Source: Clytia hemisphaerica (Eukaryota > Cnidaria > Hydrozoa > Leptothecata > Clytiidae). From it: 64,000 bases of DNA. A program made the position numbers and the translations under genes. The notes beneath the pieces were generated by a model that ran no database searches, was not told the DNA's origin, and saw only the letters and a program-made list of their open reading frames with translations. Numbering within the stretch: the first letter of the stretch is position 1; every line of letters begins with the position of its first letter. Location: positions 93,456-157,455 of the forward strand of contig CACVBU010000270.1 of the NCBI GenBank assembly GCA_902728285.1, read 5' to 3'. This document shows positions 45,647-54,950 of this stretch, piece after piece.

Positions 45647-45715
45647 GTGTTGCTAACGAAGAAAGAGTATGTATTTGAAAAGTTTTAATAAAGAACATTT
45701 TTTTTTAAATCAATG

Positions 45716-45836
45716 AAGAAATAACCTGGGCTGGAACTGAGCCTTACCTGGAGTTCCTAGAAATTTTTAAAAATGAATGAAAAAAATATCCTGGGCTGGA
45801 ACTGAGCCTTACCTGGACTTCCATATGGTAATTAAA
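45716..45836 (+). repeat. ~61-bp direct duplication
   Basis: ATGAA...CCTGGGCTGGAACTGAGCCT-TACCTGGASTTCC occurs twice (about 45716 and 45777). It shares CCTGGAGTTCCT with the adjacent GTTSCTTA elements and may be a fragment of that family. Confidence 0.75.
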
Positions 45837-46475
45837 AAAATTGAAAGAAAAATGTAAAATTTGATAATTATAATTGTCAAATTCGTAGCACAAACATTGA
45901 TCAATATAAAAAAACACCGGCAGGGGTGAACCTAGCCAGTACCTCGACCACCAACCGAATTCTTTATTCGATTACTGGGTCAGTTAAACTCTTTTTTTTT
46001 TGTTGGGGGATACGGGATTTATCTTACCTCCACATGACGTCTTTTGACCAATGAAATTGCAGGAAACTTAACTGAGGGGGATAAAGTCTTTATTTTAGAG
46101 TTTGGTGCGTAAAAAGAAAAACTAAGGAGTCATCTTTTGTTGACCACCCCCTTTTCAATGCTAGAGTTATTTCACAATTAAATCGACTAAATTTCATTTT
46201 TTCCCCCTCATCTTCATCTTCATTTTTTAAATATTTGAAGCTTTTACAAAAATTATCCGCAAATCTAATTTTAGTTCGGCTAAAAATACACAATAAAACG
46301 CAAAAAGTTCTTCAAAATGATTTTTCAGAGATAATATGGTCCTCAAAGTTGAAATACTCTTTTTCGCAAAAGTCTTCATTTTCTTCGTTATCGATTTTTT
46401 CATTGCAATTTTAAATTTTCAGATTTAGGAAGAGTTGGCCTAACAACAGAAAAACATACCGTAGTTTTGTTGGCT
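45837..46475. other. No gene seen
   Basis: A+T-rich sequence. A minus frame at 46090-46293 has no recognised domain. Confidence 0.4.
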
Positions 46476-46664
46476 ACTCTCGGGTACCTAATAAACAGGG
46501 GGATTGGAATAAGCGGGTTGGGTGGAAAAGATCTAAACTTAATAAGCGGGAGGGGGGATTGGAATAAGAATTTCCTGGATGGAATATTTTTGAAAAGGAG
46601 GTTAATACAGAAGGATTAGGGCAAAAAAGGGAACTTTCAAAAATATTTTTAGGTACCCGAGAGT
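46476..46664. mobile_element. 189-bp MITE with ACTCTCGGGTACC ends
   Basis: ACTCTCGGGTACCTAA (46476-46491) has a perfect inverse at 46649-46664. The interior carries GGGGATTGGAATAAG twice (about 46498 and 46553). A target duplication is not obvious. No coding capacity. Confidence 0.72.
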
Positions 46665-46745
46665 GCATCAAGCAGAAACTTATTTAGCGCATGCATTTGA
46701 AGCTAAGATTATATTACTACTACTTAAATCACTCAGTTAAATTTC

Positions 46746-47700
46746 TCAAATTTCATTTAGGATTATTAGAGTCATCTTGTGAAAGTCCGATATTCCAGTG
46801 GTAATAGTGTAAGCAGTTTTCTGAAAATGATTTGGCTTATTTGTGAGCATATGGTCAATGCAAGTTGGCCTATCAGAATTTTTAAAACAGGTTGGTGAGT
46901 TAATTATAGCTTTGAGATTTAACCCCTCACAAAAATCAACCAAAGGCTGATTCTCAATTTCACAAGTTTCCTACAACCAGAATGTTGTTATAATCGATAT
47001 CTATCGCATCTATGCTAATTTGCAGCTTTTCTAGGTGCTCGTTGATGTTAATTAAATGTGGGTTATAGGAACAACATATCAGCCATTTTTGTTTATTAAT
47101 TGTTACCTTAACAAACATACCTTCATACGTATTTTCAGATCTTATTAACTTAGATGGTAATCCGATTCTTACATAAAGCAAAAGGCCACCACCTCCATCG
47201 TTTTTAGGTCTATCCAAACGATGCCGTTCCTCAAAACCTTCTATTTCAAACTGATTAGTTGTGAAATTATCGTTCAATTTGGTTTCAGAAACCAAAAGTA
47301 TATCTAGATTTCCTGATACTATAGCTGATAAATTTTCAATTTTATTCCTTATTGAGTTGAGATTTAGTTGACCAATAAGTACTTTCTTACAGTTTTGCTT
47401 ACGAAGATCTTTAAGTTTTTCAAGTTCAAGCTCTCTATTAAGCATTGGAGAATCTACATCATACCTGTGCATGTTGTCTTCTTGCTGTTCCTGTCCGACT
47501 CGCTGTTCCTGTCCGTCTCGTTGTTCATGTTCGTCTTGTTGTTCATGTCCGTCTTGTTGGTGAATCAATGTGATGTCAAAGTTCGTACTTGCTTTGTCAT
47601 TGGTTTGTGGCAATTGATCAGTTGTTGGTGATGTTTTGTGTTCGGGTAATGTATCGTCTATATTTGTTGTTTCTTTATTTTTGTCGAATTGTTTGTTTGC
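46746..47700 (-). pseudogene. LINE ORF2 endonuclease, truncated before the RT
   Basis: The minus-strand product has a Gln/Asp/Glu-rich lead, then an apurinic-type endonuclease: IGQLNLNSIRNKI (Asn motif), VSETKL (catalytic Glu), CSYNPH, then VVGNL where functional copies have a GD(F/L)N motif, so the catalytic Asp is replaced by Asn. The frame breaks there (about 46960) and resumes as CEIENQPLVDFCEGLN, followed by RPTCIDHMLT and SDFHKM. It stops at about 46746 before any reverse transcriptase. It overlaps the 3' side of ORF1, the usual order in CR1/Jockey-type elements. Inactive. Confidence 0.88.
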
Positions 47701-47711
47701 AGCAACAGATA

Positions 47712-48764
47712 TTACTGACGTTGGGTCTTTGAAAACTTCTTGATGTAGTATCCGTTTTTTGAATCACCTCGGACTCTATGTACTACTGCAGATGAATCGG
47801 AGTTGAGATTTTTTGCTTTTTCCGTCCATTCTTTAAGGACAGACCTTTCTGTTGTTGTTAGGTCTTCCGTTATGCTGATTCCTTTATATTCCTCGTTATC
47901 TTTCAGTGCGGATAGGTTGCGCAGAACTGTCATCTTTTCTTTTTCTGTACCAAGCACAACTTTAATTGGTCGTTTTTTATCGGTGGCTTGAGTACCGATT
48001 CTTGAGATGGCTCTCATGTTTGGTTTTGGTATTTTGATCGTTTCAATTAGGGTATCAACAAAGGCTCTGTCAGCGATTTCTGTTTGTTCAGGCGTGTTTT
48101 CAGTTACTCCATGAATGATGATGTTTTTCGATCGGTTATCATGATCACGCTTCTCTTTCATTTCCTCATACCTATCTTCTTTAACGATTGTTTTTAAGCC
48201 ATTCGGAGTGGAGGCTTTGGTAGCACTAGCATAGGTTTTTACTTCTGTCACCTGATCCTCTACTTTCGTTAGTGATGACTGGATTTCTTGAAGGATCGAA
48301 GTTTTGATATTTTCTCCTAGGGTGTCGATTTGTTCTTTAATTTTTTTTTCGCAGTCATCTACAGTGTACGATTCGTTTTCTAGGCTCTTATTCTTTGTTT
48401 TAAGAGTTTTCACTTTCTTTTGGTAATCTTTGATCGATCGATCACGCTCGTGTATGATACTTTTCAAATTTTCTTGGTCGCTCTCCAAACATAATGATTC
48501 TATATCCTTTGAGATGTCTACACAGTTTGAGCAGATGAAGGTTGCTTTGTTGCGTTTCAGGGTTTGATTGTTTAAGTGTATTTGAACTTGGTATGCTGGA
48601 AGTTTAGAGCATTTGAAATGAACTAAACGAGAACATTTTACCATGGAGCATTTAAGGGTGTTTGCTTCGTCTGGAACGAAGCAATTTGCAGTTGTACACT
48701 TTGGTGGAGTCTCTGTTGATGTTATGTCAATGGATGATATATCACTGGGTGGATCCTCATCCAT
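47712..48764 (-). CDS. LINE ORF1 protein, PHD finger plus RRM-like
   Basis: A 350-codon frame starts at an ATG at 48764 and has no breaks. Residues 23-81 fit a PHD-type C4HC3 pattern: C23, C28, C39, C44, H49, C52, C78, C81. Residues about 83-180 are charged and heptad-rich, a likely coiled coil for trimerisation. Residues about 212-315 (RSKNIIIHGV...ISRIGT...RPIKVVLGT...ISITEDLT) match the L1-ORF1p-like RRM region found in CR1 and Jockey ORF1 proteins, which bind and package the element's RNA. It precedes the endonuclease frame. ORF1 is intact although ORF2 is broken, so the element cannot move by itself. Confidence 0.88.
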   Translation of the reverse strand: MDEDPPSDISSIDITSTETPPKCTTANCFVPDEANTLKCSMVKCSRLVHFKCSKLPAYQVQIHLNNQTLKRNKATFICSNCVDISKDIESLCLESDQENLKSIIHERDRSIKDYQKKVKTLKTKNKSLENESYTVDDCEKKIKEQIDTLGENIKTSILQEIQSSLTKVEDQVTEVKTYASATKASTPNGLKTIVKEDRYEEMKEKRDHDNRSKNIIIHGVTENTPEQTEIADRAFVDTLIETIKIPKPNMRAISRIGTQATDKKRPIKVVLGTEKEKMTVLRNLSALKDNEEYKGISITEDLTTTERSVLKEWTEKAKNLNSDSSAVVHRVRGDSKNGYYIKKFSKTQRQ

Positions 48765-48889
48765 TGTTGTTGATTTTGGTGGCGGAAGATGATGGTAGCG
48801 TTTGTGGGAGCTTAATGTTTTAGTAAAAATAGCAGATTTTTTGTAAATTTTTGTGTTTTTTGTGAAAAATTTGTTGTATTTTTACTAGA
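48765..48889 (-). other. LINE 5' untranslated region
   Basis: A T-rich leader on the plus strand lies between the ORF1 ATG and the adjoining MITE remnant. It probably contains the 5' end of the LINE insertion at about 48890. Confidence 0.45.
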
Positions 48890-49117
48890 AGCTCTGCCAC
48901 AAAAAAATTTGACGTCTGATCACGTTGACGTCAAATAAAGAATGGCATGTATGATGACGTCACGAACTTGAAATTTTTCCCACGAGTTCCTATTATGGTA
49001 GTGAACATTCCTGCCAAGTTTCATGTTCATGGCACATCTAGATCAAAAGTTATGGCCGTGTGGTGGATTCCACCCCCCTGATAATACCAAACTCAAAAAA
49101 GCTTGATAATAATAGGG
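48890..49117 (-). mobile_element. Half of a CCCTATT-family MITE
   Basis: Read on the minus strand from 49117: CCCTATTATTATCAAGC, a GGGGGGTGG block, CCATAACTTTTGATCTAG, ATGAACATGAAACTTGGCA, GTGACGTCATCAT. The order and spacing match the element at 20258-20806. The outer end is next to TTAA. The other half is missing; the LINE abuts the broken side, so the LINE probably inserted into the MITE. Confidence 0.72.
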
Positions 49118-49180
49118 TTAAGCCTGAGTGCCTAGGAAAGTTTTATGTGCTTTTATTATGGATTTTCTTTCATATTTTAG

Positions 49181-49405
49181 GGATATGGATGGGTTTCATA
49201 AGATGATTCGTTGGAGACTAGTCATCCATGGGTGTATAGATGGATACTCGCGTTTAATTACCTTTTTGAATTGCTCAAACAATAACCGTGCTGATACAGT
49301 CCTAAATCTTTTCATAGGCAGTTTGAATCGATTTCGTTGTCCTTTAAGAATTCGCAGTGACCATGGCATGGAGAACACTTCTGTCGCTAGATGGATGTTG
49401 GAGAA
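49181..49405 (+). pseudogene. Integrase-core (rve-like) gene fragment
   Basis: A TTTTAG acceptor at 49175-49180 precedes a frame reading DMDGFHKMIRWRLVIHGC, IDGYSRLITFLNCSNNN, RADTVLNLF and IRSDHGMENTSVARWMLEN. This is the DDE integrase-core family widespread as multi-copy genes in fish and cnidarians, normally with DGNHKL at the first motif (here DGFHKM), plus DGYSR and SDHG-EN motifs. It is cut at about 49405, where a reverse-oriented LINE fragment begins, leaving only the middle of the domain. Transposon-derived pseudogene remnant. Confidence 0.78.
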
Positions 49406-49845
49406 TTTAGGAGAGCATGGTTTTGTAATCTAGAAAATGTCTGAGTTTTGCAAAGATTCCAACTGAGTTTGACAGTGTTTTACATAGAGTGTTGGTATTT
49501 AGATTCCAATCAAGATTTTCATCAATGATGACTCCAAAGTATTTGGTGGATTTTGTTGGTTCCAATTTTTGACCACTGAGCCTAAAATAGATCATGGTTG
49601 ACTTTAGAATTTAATTTTTAAAAGACTTGTTTGAATAAAGAAGGCAGGTATCATCTGCAAAATGAAATGTTTTATTGTGCTTTATAGCTTGATCGAGGTC
49701 ATTAATGTAAATAAGAAAAAGTAGTGATCCAAGGACTGAGCCTTGTGGGACAAGATAAAAAAATGCCACAAGGTAAACAACCATCAGACCACTCTGACCA
49801 TTTATCGAAAATTTCATTCTGCAGTTGACAGCCAACACATCAGCA
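49405..49845 (-). pseudogene. LINE RT fragment, second lineage (FADD box)
   Basis: The minus strand gives VPQGSVLGSLLFLIYINDL, HFADDTCLLYSNKS, then after a deletion RLSGQKLEPTKSTKYFGV, IIDENLDWN and KLRHFLDYKTM. The FADD box and the spacing distinguish it from the YADD copy at 44 kb. The thumb-proximal segment between the FADD box and LSGQKL is deleted. It joins the integrase fragment at about 49405, apparently a 3'-truncated or rearranged insertion. Confidence 0.83.
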
Positions 49846-50309
49846 ACAAGTGGAGAATAGGACAGATCTCACCTCTCCCAGAGGAAGTGGTAAAAAAACC
49901 TAGAATGACACTCGAGTAACACTTTCATTAAGTACGAACAGCAGCAACGTCATTTTACAAGCAAAGGATGCCTCCAGTAGCTTAAAAAATCAGTAGGATC
50001 CTGCCTTGACAAAAATCGCCATCTTTGTTTATGTTTCGCAAGTGTGCAAAAGTGAAAGTAGCACCAACGACACAAAAACAGACATCGCACTTGATTGAAT
50101 ATTCAAACTCGATACACTTTTACTTTTTTTTTAAATATGTATGATTTTTGCAAAAAATGACAAAAACAGAACCAAAGTTTTACTAAAATTTACGAGGTAG
50201 ATGCTTCTTTTCGGTGGCTAAACAGGTGCCATTCTTCAATACAGAGCAAAGTCGACATTTATCGTCGGAGGTAGCAGTTTTGGAAACACTTTTTCGAACA
50301 TATACAAAT
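49846..50309. other. No gene seen
   Basis: No recognisable coding sequence. It may include decayed 5' parts of the preceding LINE. Confidence 0.4.
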
Positions 50310-50720
50310 TTACGCCCCGCGTACGCAGATCTTGCCAAAGGATGCTACACTCCCTATTCGGGCGCTTCGCGCCCTCAAAACAGTTGTTCCCCAAAAATCA
50401 TTTAAAGACTCTCCAAATTTCATGAAAGTCTCTGGAAATTGATCAAAACATTTCTTAATTTGTTTTCGCAAGAAAGATCTTTCAGCTCCATGATTGAGCA
50501 TGCCTTTGAATAGTTCTGAAATTATGGGCAGAACATCTTCAAAAAGAAAAGTGCATCTAGCAATGCGTAGGACCTCAGAATATATAGAACTGTAAAAGAT
50601 GATGGATGGTAAATTATTATCTTTATGTGGCATTCTCACAATGAAAAAGGGAAAAGCGTCTCTCTTGTCAAACAATTTGTAGCGAAAGATGTTATTTTCA
50701 ATGCTTATATGAAGATCCAC
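50310..50720 (-). pseudogene. Retroelement RT C-terminal fragment (DKRDxFPF type)
   Basis: The minus frame of 136 codons reads MDLHISIENNIFRYKLFDKR, DAFPFFIVRMPHKDNNLPS, IIFYSSIYSEVLRIARCT. The pattern of LD-I-I-N, (Y/F)DKRD-FPF-IV and NIPS-FY-S-R-AR is the region after the catalytic core of a reverse transcriptase family common in aquatic invertebrates. The catalytic box is absent, so this is a 5'-truncated fragment. I cannot place it confidently among Penelope, DIRS or LINE groups. The C-terminal end (WGTTVLRARSA onwards) looks like readthrough into unrelated DNA. Confidence 0.55.
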
Positions 50721-51343
50721 AAACGTTGCATGTGTTCTGTTGTATGTACTCCTGCGTCAAAAATTCTGTTCCTAGTGTGGAAACGATGCAAAGTCCACGC
50801 CGAATTGTTATTTTATTAAAAGTTAGGTGCACGCCAAAAGAAGTTCGGGTTGCAGAAAAGGCGGTCAAAATTGCAGGGGGTTTTGGGGGAGGGCGCTGTA
50901 ATCCCCCAATGGGTCCAGGGCCGAGCCCCCTGAGATTTTGATCTTCTCGTGCCTAAAAGTTGCTCAAAATTTGTCGAAAAAGAGCTTGAATTGCTGGTAC
51001 TTCTAACAAAGAAATGTATAAAGTTAATTGAATCATGACCATGAGCCACATTTTAGGAATTAATGGGATTAATGAATTAAAAGTGCTTTATATTCTATTT
51101 ATTCTCTACGTAGTTATATGACTTTCAAGGGAGAGCGAGGTGGATGCGTTTGAACCTAGCGTAATGATATCGGGCGTTAGAATGGCGGTGCTTCTCTCGT
51201 CCTGAAAAGCTTTAACTTACGTTACGGCAATATCTTATTTTATATCCACTCCTTACGCCAATACGTCAAAAGTAATTACTGCCTCACTGCTCACTAATTC
51301 CAGCCTGGTGTTAGTCGTTGATTTCATTTTTTCTTTGTTACGA
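50721..51343. other. No gene seen
   Basis: It contains a C/G-rich stretch (about 50875-50935) unlike its surroundings and no recognised coding sequence. Confidence 0.4.
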
Positions 51344-52046
51344 ATGGCAAATTGGAATAATAAAGTAGCTTTTAGAGCTGTCGACCTTGAAGTATTCTTG
51401 GAATTTGGCTAAACACGATTATGGGTATTTTGATACCCAAAATGCTGAAACAGATGTTGAAGCAGAAAGTCGACGTCATCAAAATTCGTCTCCAATAGTA
51501 CCAACACTGCCTGATTTAGTTACGTCTACAAACGACTAGACTGGTACTATGTCTATACCAAACATAGCTGTGTCGTCTACACCAACACTTGCTGGTGCGT
51601 CCACTACGCGAAACATAGAAGAAAGCATAAAAACTGCTTTAAATGAAAGTCTTTTATCCATTGAGAGCAATTTTAAGGCACAATTAAAATGCCTCTTTCA
51701 GTGCGTAATATGTTATAATTCCAGACCTAACAGTTTCCACTGTTGTGCAGCGTGTGTGCGCTACTTGGGCTGCTTCCATTGTTCAAACCACATACCGGGC
51801 AAACGGTGTCCAACATGTAGGGGCAGACTCAATTGTACTGTAAGATTTTTCATTCCGGGAATTGAGGGCATTATGCAGTTCTACCCGTTGCCGCCTGTAG
51901 AACCAGTTGTTCCAGAACCACCTGCATTTAATCCTGATCAGAGTTATGGCAAGCGAAAATCACAATATCGAAAAAAAACTAGGTTTTTCTGCCAAAAACC
52001 TGGGTTTTCTGTCAAAAAGACACAAGATCTCAGATCTCAGTTTTGA
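51344..52046 (+). pseudogene. Decayed RING-like zinc-finger gene
   Basis: An ATG at 51344 opens MANWNNKVAFRAVDLEVFLE, which breaks by frameshift at about 51410. The next frame (LAKHDYGYFDTQNAETDVEA) reaches an in-frame TAG near 51537 and resumes at once as TGTMSIPNIAVSST. From 51549 the frame is open for 165 codons and contains CVICYNSRPNSFHCC...CVRYLGCFHCSN...CPTCRG, a RING-like Cys/His set. RING fingers usually recruit E2 enzymes for ubiquitin transfer. Similar C-terminal RING-like proteins are numerous in cnidarian genomes. Two independent breaks upstream argue for a pseudogene, although the finger-bearing part could still be expressed from the ATG at 51549. Confidence 0.6.
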
Positions 52047-53251
52047 TAAATTACTAAAAGACAAGAAATCTCGGTTGATGAGAGATAAGATTTATGGCGT
52101 ACCAAGGAGGTGGAGGGGAAGGCTTTGATTACAACGCTCTCCCCCGTTGCATAAATTAGAATAATAATTAAATATTCATTTTCTGAGAAAGCGAAAGTTG
52201 ATATCAGTTCACCAGGTTGATCGCAAAGGCGAAGGGCTTATAGGTTCACCATTATGCTAACCATTTTGAAGGCTGCTGCTCTTAAAGAAGAAATTTACTA
52301 ATTTGGTTTCATTCGTCCCAGCAGATGGTTTAGATGATCAAAAGTGGAAGTTATGCATTGCATATTGAACTCTGTCAACACTGATGATGTGAAGACTAGA
52401 CAGCATAATGATTTAACATATACAACAGCAACAAACATTCTGAAACTGCCTGACTGTAATCGTAAAATACCGAAAACTTGATACCAATTAATGCTAAAAA
52501 TGCAGCTATTTTTGGATGCTTTCTTAATAAATGCTTAATATCAGGTTACTAAGCAAATTTGTTTAAATTTCTACAAAAATTGAAGTTCTGATTTGAAACT
52601 GATCAGTGTTAAAAAAATTCCAGATTGTAAGAATAGCTTTAAGAACATCAAAGCTTAAAATTTAGAAAAATTTAGAAAAACTGACCCTCAGCTAAAATCA
52701 ACTGGTTCTTAAAAATCGTCTATTTCAAGCACAAACCTGCATTGAAAGTTTTTGGAAACTATTACTGAAATCCCCTTTTTGTATTGGATTATTATTGTTC
52801 CCTTTCCCACATTTTATATTTTTCAAAGAAACATGTCAAACCTGTCACATGATTTTTTAGAATGTATTCGCTGCTCAACTTACAATACAGTTTTAAATAG
52901 GAAAAGAATTATATTTATGTTCACTTCTATAAAATTTAAACAACATATTATTTTCAAATCGTATTAAATAAAGACTAAATGACAAATTCTTAACCAAGCG
53001 ATTTTTTCGTCACTTTTCACCGACGAATTTTCTACCGATAAGGTTAGGATCAAGTTTATCTAGGTCAAATCTCAATCCTATTTTAATCTCCATTTAAAAG
53101 AAACTCTTACCTACAACAGACAACTTTCTAATTATTAATCTCTGTAATTTTAACTTTAGTTCTAAAATTTGAATTAATCCAGATCAATCTAAAAATCTAT
53201 CCTAAGCCCCTGAAATTTTTAAGAGTTTATAGCATACTTTAGAGAACTAAC
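52047..53251. other. No gene seen; may hold 3' exons
   Basis: A+T-rich sequence. The minus-strand gene ending with a GTTAGT donor at 53251 must continue leftwards, but I could not identify its next exon. Confidence 0.4.
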
Positions 53252-54001
53252 CTAACAACAGCTGTTTCAGCATCCTGCTTTTCAATGTCTTTCTTTACTT
53301 CCCTCACAATCTGTTCTTTCATTGTTTTCGTAACTTTGTTAATCTTACGTGTTTTAACTTTTGCTTCATTTTGTTTAACCTCCTTAAACATTTCTAGTCT
53401 TGTAGCCTTTTTAACAGCTGAATTGTTTTTCTTGTTAATCAACAATGCCAATGCTGGTCTAAAATTATCATTTTTGATGCATCCCATACACTCAAACACA
53501 GAGTGTTTCATCTTTTGAACATTTCTCATACTTAGCCAGTTTTCCTTACTGAAGAGTGATAAAACTTCAGCTCTTTCTGTTGCTGATCTTTTACCAAGAA
53601 GTTGAATTTGATCTTTAATTTTTGGAAAATTTCGAGAGAAAGTGCCATATTCAATAGTGAAGCCTATAGTTGTTGAAAAGAGCCCAGAAACACTGAAAGA
53701 GAATAGAAAATCATTTGCATAATAATGTAAACAATATGGAAGCAAGTTCTATTGCTTTTGTTAAAAAGGCTTCAAGTTTCATATTAAAAAATTTGTAATC
53801 AATGTGTTAGCATTTACCATCCTATATTAATTAGCATTTGAATTCACAACCTTCAACATAAAAAGCTACTAAATTTATGCTAATATCAATAAAATATAAC
53901 CTTTCAAAAACAGCATGACTAACGGTAAAATCCGAATCTTTTAAAGATAAAAATGTTCCAATTTTTACAAAGCCACAAGTACCAGGATCAAAGATAGACA
54001 T
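53252..54001 (-). CDS. Two-exon partial gene, unknown family
   Basis: Exon 1 runs 54001-53901 from ATG (MSIFDPGTCGFVKIGTFLSL...) and carries two bases across a GTTATA donor. Exon 2 runs 53692-53252 from a TTTCAG acceptor and ends with two carried bases at a GTTAGT donor. The joined frame reads through (FTVSHAVFES-VSGLFSTTIGFTIEYGTF) for 180 codons. Exon 2 has a CxxC (MGC near 53480), a Lys-rich helical C-terminal part and the pattern GKRSATERAEVLSLFSKENW, which resembles uncharacterised multi-copy invertebrate proteins. Further 3' exons are expected and were not found. Function unknown. Confidence 0.55.
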
Positions 54002-54412
54002 GTATGTAAAAATAAAAAGCATTCATAACCGCAAGTTCGTTTAATTCATCTTTCATTAGAACTTTTGTAAAATCTGGATTATTGTGACTAATTTCCTTTG
54101 TATCTTAAGTTATAAGTAGTGCTCCTAAGGAGATGAAATTTGGTATACGAAGTCTCCTTATAACAATGTAAAAGTAGATAAAAAAGTTTTTTGATACAGC
54201 AAACTGTTCACCAGTTATTGGGCACTTTTGTTTTCGAGAGGTCCCTCTATCCTGGTTGAGATCCCTCTAAATCGGAATGAATATAATTCCAGGTAGGAAA
54301 GTGCTAGAGACATGAAATTTCACACTGAATGTACTTTTATTTGCCCTCTGAAGGATAAACGAAAATAAAAAAGCATTTCTTCTCAGTCAATTTCCCAAAA
54401 TTGAAAGATCGC
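54002..54412. other. No gene; possible old repeat
   Basis: GAGATGAAATTTGGTATACG (54133) and GAGACATGAAATTTCACAC (54307) resemble the ATGAAATTTGGCA module of the CCCTATT elements, suggesting a decayed relative here. Confidence 0.4.
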
Positions 54413-54660
54413 TTAGTTAGAATCTATCTTAATAAAAATTCCCCAAACTCTGAAAATTTCCAAAAAAAAAACAAAGCCTTACCCAACGAAAACCAATAAA
54501 AAACTGTTCAAAAACAGATATTCTGATAATATTTCATCAGCAACAGAACCTGAAAAAAATGAAAATGTCAGCATTCATAACAGTTTTACCGGGCTGGGTT
54601 TCGATCCCAGTTCACACCATAGAAATGGGTGTCATAGCCAGTAGACCACCGGGTAGTAAG
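54413..54660 (-). repeat. tRNA-Glu-derived SINE-like repeat, copy 1
   Basis: The minus strand starts with a tRNA-like head (54655-54587) followed by a ~170-bp A+T-rich body. A second, more diverged copy lies immediately beyond at 54690-54950 in the same orientation. Shared body blocks include CAGATATT, TCAG-AACAGA-CCTGAAAAAAAT and ACAGCATT on the plus strand. Confidence 0.6.
54587..54655 (-). tRNA. tRNA-Glu(TTC)-like pseudogene or SINE head
   Basis: Minus strand: acceptor TACCCGG pairs with CCCGGTA at 6 of 7 positions. An A-box-like TGGTCTACTGG follows position 8. The anticodon loop ATTTCTA gives anticodon TTC (Glu). The T arm CTGGG-ATCGAAA-CCCAG is perfect and matches a B box (GGATCGAAACC). 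The A-box region TGGTCTA resembles genuine tRNA-Glu. The anticodon stem has a mismatch and is cramped against the D arm, the T loop starts with A, and the 69-nt length is short, so it is more likely a tRNA-derived SINE or pseudogene than a working tRNA. Confidence 0.5.
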
Positions 54661-54689
54661 TAAAGTATGCTGAACATTCTCACATGTTG

Positions 54690-54950
54690 ATCAAGTCCCA
54701 CACTCCCATTAAAAAACTTCCAAAAATCTCAAAATTTCTACAAGAAAAAAACCTTACCCAGCAAAAAATGATTAAAAAATTGTTCAGACTGATTCAAAAT
54801 CAGATATTCCCATAATATATCAGGAACAGAGCCTGAAAAAAATAAAAATGACAGCATTTATAACAATTTTATCAGGTTGGGTTTCAATTCCAGTTCACAC
54901 CATAGGGTGTCTATTGAGTTACAGGAGGCTCTGTCATAGGTGATAGGTAG
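54690..54950 (-). repeat. tRNA-Glu-derived SINE-like repeat, copy 2
   Basis: A diverged second copy. The T-arm region GTGTGAACTGGAATTGAAAC retains the layout of copy 1 with mutations that break the B box. The body aligns over its length with small indels. Tandem arrangement without obvious target duplications suggests segmental duplication rather than two insertions. Confidence 0.55.

Noticed and set aside
43345-48764. A single full-length LINE from ORF1 to RT
   Set aside because: The endonuclease ends at 46746 and the RT begins near 44940, with a MITE, other repeats and 1.8 kb of unrelated DNA between. The C-terminal linker is missing on both sides, so two truncated copies are simpler.
54587-54655. 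A functional tRNA-Glu gene
   Set aside because: Mismatched anticodon stem, shared D-arm base, atypical T-loop start and a duplicated, decayed neighbour indicate a pseudogene or SINE head.
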